Assembly (NCBI GenBank): GCA_014885115.2
Contig: WKLE02000192.1
Location: forward strand, 1 to 29,416
Reading direction: 5' to 3'
Source of the DNA: Asterionellopsis glacialis
Lineage: Eukaryota > Bacillariophyta > Plagiogrammaphyceae > Rhaphoneidales > Asterionellopsidaceae
Length of the DNA: 29,416 bases
Shown: positions 19,760 to 26,483 of the stretch, piece by piece
Numbering within the stretch: the stretch's first letter is position 1
How the letters are laid out: each line of letters begins with the position of its first letter
Notes under the pieces: generated by a model
Told to the model about the DNA's origin: nothing
The model's database searches: none
Seen by the model: the letters and a program-made list of their open reading frames with translations, nothing else
Program-made: the position numbers and the translations under genes

Positions 19760-20279
19760 TGTAAGCCAGTTTCTACATCTTCAGCACCTTTTCTAGAGAA
19801 ATAACAGAGTTCCTTTTTTAAGAAAAAAAGCTGAACGTTTTTTATAATTGGTTTGTTACTTCTTTACTCGCCTACCAAAAATCTGTGTGATAAACGGCAT
19901 TCGTATCTCTCATCATCGTTAAGTTGTTTTTTTTTAATCAATCGATCAAGATTTGTTAAAAAGAAAAAGTAGACAACAACGACAACTACGCGGACAGCAT
20001 GCATTTTAACAGCGTTTACTTTGAAGCAATAACAACAGCCAAAAGGTGAATGGAAGCATATATAGGAGGCAAATAAGCCTTAAGGTGTCTTCCAGCAAAA
20101 TGAGAGTAGTAAGTAGATGATGTGTAGAATGTGTGGTCTACCTACAGTAAAGTTAACTTTTTAAATCAAAAAAGTTACATCGTGATAGTCTCATTCGCTC
20201 TCTCTTTCTTTCTCTAGACAAGCGCTATCTAGATTAGATTTCTATTAATTTTCTCTTTTGGCAACCCTAGTATATAACA

Positions 20280-20303
20280 TTTCTAGCTCTTTCTTACTAG
20301 AAA
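20280..20303 (-). repeat. Hairpin A with TTTCTAG stem in probable 3' UTR of PAS-like gene
   Basis: TTTCTAG at 20280-20286 pairs with CTAGAAA at 20297-20303 across a 10-nt loop. It lies about 280 nt past the PAS-like stop codon and shares its stem with hairpin B. A role in mRNA processing or stability is inference. Confidence 0.45.
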
Positions 20304-20387
20304 CGATATTGTTCTTTGCAGCAATACAACGTATACTGTACACGTGTGTGTTTTGTGTGTTTAGTACTCTATTGTAGGATACAAACG

Positions 20388-20413
20388 TTTCTAGCATTTG
20401 TGGTTGCTAGAAA
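20388..20413 (-). repeat. Hairpin B with 9-bp TTTCTAGCA stem in probable 3' UTR of PAS-like gene
   Basis: TTTCTAGCA at 20388-20396 pairs perfectly with TGCTAGAAA at 20405-20413 across an 8-nt loop. It is about 110 nt from hairpin A and carries the same seven-base core stem. The pair is about 170-300 nt past the stop codon. Confidence 0.5.
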
Positions 20414-20582
20414 TAATCATTATTACTCATTTGGGGTTTCTTTGGAATCATGCTATTTATGATATTTACTTCTCTCTAGCTTTTGTGTTGGCAGGACTTG
20501 GTATCGAAATTGTAATATATCGTTTTTGGTTTTCATATTATGTTGTATATTCTTCCTTTATATTATGAAACAAAAATGCTTA

Positions 20583-23500
20583 TTATCCGCATGCAGATAC
20601 AGGTGGTGTAGCTTGAGAATCAATTTCAATTTCTTCTTCTTCCGCGTTTCTACCCATATCCGCTCCGTCTTGTTGTAGAATAGGTGGGTTCGGTGCCACG
20701 CCACCACCACCACCGTTGCCGCCTCTATCCGGGTAGGGAACTTGTTCCAAGGCAATTGACACTGAATTCTCGGATGCTCCAGCAGCCATTTCACCACCTG
20801 CAGCAGCATCACCACCATTCAATGCAAGGCGGCGACGTTTCAATTCGGCCTTGGGGACACCATAAATCCGAGCTTCTGCTGTAGTAGATGTGGATGCCGA
20901 GGAAAGAGATCCTCCGGCGGTACCTGCACCAGCACCTCCACCGACACCACCTCCTACACCACGCTGTCGTGTAGAACCTCCCATAGGGTCAAGTTGAATG
21001 ACATAGTGCGTGATTGTGTTCCGTTGTGCGTTCCTTTGTTTTTCATCCTTGAGTGTCAAGACACGACGATGAGAATGTCGGGACGACAACTGTTCACCGT
21101 TGTCACCACGGTGTTCATGACCAACACCATGTCCTCCTACTGTGCCATGCGTATTATGCTTTCGTCTTTTGGAGGAAGATTTCTCACTACCAGCCATGGA
21201 GGCCTGGTGATGTTTCTTACTACTACTACTACCGTGATGGTGGTTAGTAGGTTCTGCCTGATTATCCGTCACAACGGCATAATCCATAGCATTGGGAGAC
21301 GAAACTACTGGTGAAACACCCATTCGGCATGAAACTGCATAAAATTGAGGTACACTTGGAATACTACTTCCATGACTTCCGTGGTCGCCATCGCGAGCGC
21401 TACCATTCGCAGTGCCACCGCTACGACCAAATGCTGTCCGTCCCTCCAAATCAAAGGAAACTTCATGGACAGTTGTAACAGTCCGACCTGCCATGTGATT
21501 CTTAGCCGCCACATTGATCATATGATAACGACCAAATCCACTTGCGGCAACTAATCGTTCAAGACACATTTCATGTGGGTCATCCATCACAGATGCAGCA
21601 CGAGCACGTCCTGCAGCAGCTGCAGCAACATGACCTCCAACTCCATCTTGGTTGTTGTTGTTGCCATTGTTGTTGTTGATACGATCGACATGATTTTGAC
21701 CATTACTTAACGGCTGATCATTATTCGTGGCAGGTGAAGAACCACGCTGTGCGGAAGATGGTGTTGCACTGGAAATACCAGACAGTGACATGGATTCGCC
21801 AACATCACCGCCGCCACCATTCCCCTCGGGTGGTGGTTGACCTCCACTTGCGGCAACATCTGCCCCAGTGGTTCCATGAGATTTCTCTGTGATGTCGGGG
21901 ATTGATAACATTGTCGATATAGGTTTACCTATGGCGGAATGAGAATCAATAGAAGTCAATGCTGAATATGCAGCATTGGCATAAACAACCAGAAATGGGG
22001 GGGTAGCTTGGACCACAAGACTGTGTTTTGGGATGTATATAGATTATGAGAAAAGGTGCAGAGTTAGATACAACATATATATCAATGAGCAGCAACAGCA
22101 ACAAAAGTTGGAATGGTATGTATGGAATTGAACGTACCGTGGTGTCTTTGTAAATCCCAATACTTCGTCCAACGTGACTGGTTTCCCTGGACGAAGAAAT
22201 ACTTCTCCTGAGCTACTACTTTCCGATGATTCCATTTGTTGTTCAACTTGTTCTTCGTATTCACGTCTCATATTCATTCTTTTTCGTTTTTTGTCAAGCA
22301 GCCTCTCTCTGACTGCATTATCTTGTCCTTCATTGGTTTGTGCATCTTGAGCATGCATGGGAGGCTTATTTGCAGGTGCATGTACAGCAGGTAAGTCGAA
22401 CGTTGGTGCATCTGGTAGGGTGGACGACGGTAAATGACGATGCAGTGCACCAGTTGCTTGAAGTGGGTGTTCAGGCGGGTTTAACATATGTGCATGTTCC
22501 TTCTTTCCATTTCCGTCATCTGAATTGGAATTCAAGTCACCACCACTATTGTCATTTTCACCCTTGGCATTATCGGTACTGCTGCCCTTACCCTCATTGC
22601 CACTTCCGGAACTTCCATTGGCACTTCCCCCCGTACCACTCTTGGCACCACTATCACCACCACTACCTGACCCTGACGTCGTGGTTGCCATTGTCCTACT
22701 TGCTGAACTGCTACCATTCCTTTCAGATGATTCTGAAACGATTCGAGGAGGCATGGCATAATGGTGGAGGCCACCACCTCCAACTTGAGCATTTTCTTGT
22801 TGAATTTGTTGTAACGGTCCACCTTGTGGTGGACCATTGTTAACAATTTGCTGCTGTTCTTCCGATGAAGACGATGACGAGCTTTCGCGAGGAGCGTCTC
22901 CGTGCGCAAGTGGCTGTTGTGCTACTTGTGCCGCGACGGCGGCTGCGGCTGCAGCTCGCTGTTGAAGTGGCTGGTCAGGAGCTGCTTGTGGTGCAGCAGC
23001 AGCAGTAGCAGCAGTCTCCTCTTGTTGATCTTGCAGGGAACGATCGTGCACAGCACGATCAAAGTTTTCTGCCATTTCTTCATGTTGTTGCTGCTGCTGT
23101 TGTTCTATCCGTACCTTCCTTTCAGCGGAAGACTCTGCCGCCGTTGTGTTTTCGGAACCTTCCCGCTTTCGTAGGTGCTTTCTCTTCACTCGGGCCAAAA
23201 CAACCATAGAAGAAGAGTCGCTTTCGTCTGCAGATGCGTCTTCACCTGAAGCTTGTGGTGCTCTTGCAACTCCTACAGCTGCTGGTGGCGCTGCTCTCGA
23301 GACAGCAGATGGAGACCCTTCATTGTTGTTAGTAGCAAGTGCACCTCCTGCTCCAGGTGATTTCAGTGCATCGTCTGAAGATGTTGTGTTGCTATTAGTA
23401 GTAGTAAAAAATGAGGTGAACCCTTCTGAAGATAAATTTTGTGTCCCATCAGAACCCGAACCCCCATTTTGTTTTTGGTGATGATGATGATGGTCTGCAG

Positions 23501-24434
23501 TAGCGTCATTGTTATTGTTGTTATTACTATTGCCGCTGGGGGGGGGCTGGGCAGGAGCTCCATATGAATTGAAGAATGGCCGTACAGCCTCAAGTAAATC
23601 AAGGTAGTGGTCGACTGTGGGTTGCATCTCGCCCATTGGTAGCAAGCCGGGTGAAGCGTGATTTTGAGAAGCATCATTCACGGAATTGACAGCCATGGTG
23701 GATAAATACTGATTTTGCTGTAATGGATCAAATGCAGCTGGAAAACTTTGTTGTGTTATTAGTTGTGCGTGTTGTCCCTGATTCAAATCAATCCTTGGAT
23801 CCATGGGGTGCTGTATTCTAACTCCATTCCACTGTGGGTATGGGCCCTGGAAAGAAGGCAATCCAACTCTATCCATCAAACTTTGTTCTCCCATTCTCGT
23901 TTGTACCTCTTGCAAAGTGACTCCTGATCCAACTACTGGTATCTTGCGATCACCATTGCAACTGTCAGCTGTCATCCCTGCTTCAGCTTCTGTGGTTCGT
24001 TTTATTTCCATCATATTATTTGCGGATGATCCATGAGAGTGATGATGATTATCATTTCCTGCTCCATCTCTGCCATCTCCATCTTGCATCATTGTTGTTT
24101 TATTTGTTTTTTCAGCAGATCCTTTCGATGTATCTGATGAGCAGTCACTGGAAGAGTAGTCCGCACTGTAGCCACCACTTCCGTTACTACCGGCTTCTCC
24201 TTGTCCCCCGCTACTGCTGGATGATTCTTCTCCACCGGCTTGGGCCCCGCCTCCTCGTGATCCTGCGGCTGATGTTTGCTGTTGTTGTTGTGATAATGCT
24301 GCTTTCCCCACAGCAGCCTCTAACGAATTCATTGTTAATACACCTATACTATCTTGTCTTAATTGAGTTCTATGATGCTCTTTGGAGGCATTCGCATCGT
24401 CCTCGTCGTCGCCGTGTTGCGGTCTAGGCGTCAT
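20583..24434 (-). CDS. PAS-like domain protein with long disordered regions, 2 exons
   Basis: Exons are 24434-22138 and 22020-20583 (minus), joining in frame to 1244 residues. Residues 1 to about 700 are low complexity (Gln, Ser, Gly, Asn, Ala, His). A basic segment, LLDKKRKRMNMRREYEEQ, precedes the core. The core starts with VTLDEVLGFTKTPR, crosses the splice site, and continues LVVQATPPFLVVYANAAYSA, the opening strands of a PAS sensor fold. Further PAS-like pieces, GRYHMINV with VTTVHEVSFDLEG, then PQFYAVSCRMG and THYVIQLDPMG, are separated by Gly/Asn/His-rich inserts. The protein ends with an acidic segment and VSACG. PAS folds sense light, redox state or ligands and mediate dimerisation; no kinase or complete DNA-binding domain is visible, though the basic segment could bind nucleic acid or act as nuclear signal. 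The PAS call rests on pattern, not alignment. Confidence 0.7.
22021..22137 (-). other. Intron of the PAS-like gene (117 nt, phase 2)
   Basis: On the minus strand the donor GTACGT follows ACA CCA CG and the acceptor is AAAACACAG. Splicing joins TPR to LVVQATPPFLVVYANAAY and unites the upstream helix with the PAS strand. Read through, the frame becomes Cys/Leu-rich and soon stops, so two separate genes are less likely. Confidence 0.85.
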
Positions 24435-24809
24435 GTTGGTTTCTCGCTGTTCTCGGCTTTTCGCGGTCGTACATTTTTTGGGAGTGTTAGTGCTAGTAGG
24501 ACTAGAGATGGATGTTCTCCAAGCTAAAATTCACTTGTTTTTAGTAAATTGTTGGTAAAGGTGTTTTTCACTTAACAATAATGGGTACAGAGGTTTCTAC
24601 ACGGGAGGTCCAAACAAACTAACAACCTGTTTCAATCTAACCAAAAGGGATGCACTAATTTGACATATCCTGCAAGTACGTACTACATATGATTATTACC
24701 TGGTAAACGTTGAAAGTACGTTTAAGGAGGAAAACGAACAAAATCCCTCAAAAAAGCCGAAATGTTGCTGTCATATAGATGGTGCACCTCCATCTTCTCT
24801 GATCGGAAA

Positions 24810-25084
24810 TGATGTCATCGTCTTGTGACGTCATGTAAAAATTACTTACACAACTTTTTAGCCTGATTACTTATGTAAAGGGTGACGTAAGGCTACCAAA
24901 ATTATTGCTTATTCTGGTGGCTATTCCGTGTCATCGAATTTCAGTACTTCAGGGGCAATTATGTGACGTTTCAAATTCGTCTCTACGGACCATACAATAG
25001 AGCGGGGAACATCAACGAGTCCTATTATTTCATAACGAGCTAGTGTGTGGTGGATAACCCGGAATTGGTTGACACATCTGACGT
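24810..25084. promoter_or_regulatory. Cluster of bZIP/CRE-like TGACGT sites
   Basis: A full CRE palindrome TGACGTCA is at 24826-24833, with TGACGTAA at 24883-24890, TGACGTTT at 24964-24971 and TGACGTCT at 25079-25086. TGATGTCA at 24810-24817 is one mismatch from the palindrome. TGACGT is the core bound by bZIP factors, and in diatoms it is the CO2/cAMP-responsive element. The cluster lies 375-650 nt upstream of the PAS-like start. Binding and target gene are inference. Confidence 0.45.
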
Positions 25085-25268
25085 CTTCCGCATAACGAAT
25101 ATTCACCCCAAAAACAGCCAAAAAAATGTTTTTTCCCTTGTTTCGGGAACCCGAACTCCCATGTCTGTCCATAATCCGTCGCACAATCTGCAATATGCCC
25201 CCTCCCTCTCGATGCAGAATCATCCACTTGTTGGGACCCCTGGGACATGGATATGTTGTCACGTACAA
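24921..25268 (-). CDS. Doubtful 115-residue ORF, possible decayed gene
   Basis: The second half (CVNQFRVIHHTLARYEIIGL, ending APEVLKFDDTE) is protein-like. The first half overlaps a second open minus-strand frame at 25030-25278 that begins MKTFVRDNISMSQGSQQ. Two overlapping plausible frames could reflect a frameshifted relic, or simply an unusual composition. I recognise no family, and the region overlaps the TGACGT cluster, which argues for promoter sequence instead. Confidence 0.2.
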   Translation of the reverse strand: MYVTTYPCPRGPNKWMILHREGGGILQIVRRIMDRHGSSGSRNKGKNIFLAVFGVNIRYAEDVRCVNQFRVIHHTLARYEIIGLVDVPRSIVWSVETNLKRHIIAPEVLKFDDTE

Positions 25269-25877
25269 ACGTTTTCATTTTTGAAGTCAGTCGTGATGAT
25301 TGAAAATGTCACAATAGTGATTTGATTTTCCTCGCAAACATTTTTTTAGTGAGAAAGTTCGCAAGGCGTACGATTGATTTGTTCTTTGTAGGTATATATA
25401 AATAATATTATTATGTAAAGCTTTGTGAATTTTTTTATCAAGCGGACGGAAACCACACACGCACTTGATTCTTAGTCTAGAGTAGTTTCTTCGCCGTTAC
25501 CTACCCCTTCTCCTTATATTATTTTCTTTGTCGAGTTCTACATAATAAAATAGTAGGTATAATATGTTCTGACATTTCAATAAATCATCCGCCTCTGTTT
25601 GCATGGTTGACTTTCCTTCGTGTCCAACAATAGAATCATGTCATGTTTAATACGTGTAGTGTTTGATTCACCACACACTCGACCGATACCCAGTCTTTTA
25701 GTTGCAACATCTTCTCATTCGTGTAGACTAGTTAAAACTCCAAGTCTCCAGTTCTACGTTTTCACCAACCATTTTTTTTTAAATTAACATATTAATGTGC
25801 TGTTTAAGAGTTTCTATTGATATACATATAATAATAATAATAATGGATGAGCTTTGTTGTGTAGTTTGACTTCCAGT

Positions 25878-25889
25878 CTCTCTAGAGAG
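25878..25889. repeat. 12-bp perfect palindrome CTCTCTAGAGAG
   Basis: The sequence is self-complementary over 12 bases, about 600 nt upstream of the nucleoporin start. Related CTCTAGAG strings occur near 252 and 15747 in other upstream regions. Function is unknown. Confidence 0.35.
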
Positions 25890-26483
25890 GATCCTCACTG
25901 TAGTTTTTCGAGAGATGGTTTACGGCTGAGGTTTTTCGTCGGTATATCTCACTCCCATAGTTCATTCAGTCCTCTATTCGTACACGAGTAAAGTGCTGGG
26001 GAGGCAGAGGAGACTCTGAAAATTATTCTGAAGTCTGTAAATCATCCGTCACCCGTCGGTCAGACCAGTCAAACTGCCTCTGACTCCCGAATAAAAACGA
26101 AGCACAGACTTGTCTCCTCGAAAAACGCGTGTGCAAGTACAAACGCCTGCCTGTGAACCAAGTTTTGTCTGTCTGTATATAACGTACTAAGGTTTATCGT
26201 AGGTGAAAGATACGTGTTGACCATGGTATCAGACAGACATCCAAAAATCAAAATTATATCTCTGTCCCTGCTCTCTGGCATTTTCAATTTGTTGCTGTAA
26301 TTTTTTACTGCGTGAGGCTGCACGCGAAGTGCACCCTTTCGCATCGTATCATAAGAGGCACTGGCGGCGGACAAAGCAATATTATAATACCAACCGCCAA
26401 GACGCTGGGAGAGTCAGTCTCGAATCAAAATACATACATATTATTTGCGCAGCTAATCGGTTGGTGATAGAATCTCAAAGCAA

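Larger units (their letters stand above)
19575..20582. other. 1-kb convergent spacer between K+ channel and PAS-like genes
   Basis: Both neighbours end here, so it should contain two 3' UTRs. It holds a short possible coding remnant at 19604-19759 (minus), an 11-bp direct repeat TTGTAAGCCAG at 19739 and 19759, and two hairpins sharing the stem TTTCTAG/CTAGAAA near the PAS-gene stop. No RNA gene was recognised. Confidence 0.5.
24435..26483. promoter_or_regulatory. 2-kb divergent regulatory region between PAS-like and nucleoporin genes
   Basis: Both genes start outward from this space. It contains the TGACGT cluster at 24810-25084, a doubtful ORF at 24921-25268, a perfect palindrome CTCTCTAGAGAG at 25878-25889, and short ATA repeats near 25828-25843. 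No RNA gene or transposon ends were recognised. A 101-residue minus frame at 26069-26374 has no recognisable domain. Confidence 0.5.

Noticed and set aside
22044..22137. Exon 1 of the PAS-like gene read through into a Cys/Leu-rich tail, making two separate genes
   Set aside because: A consensus GTACGT donor and CACAG acceptor give an in-frame join that restores a PAS-like strand; the read-through tail looks like translated intron.
22340..22843. Plus-strand His/Tyr/Leu-rich frame of 167 codons
   Set aside because: Antisense to the low-complexity exon 1 of the PAS-like gene; no domain, and composition follows the repeats opposite.
26069..26374. Minus-strand frame of 101 codons upstream of the nucleoporin
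   Set aside because: No recognisable domain, and it lies in the probable promoter and 5' UTR of the divergent gene.
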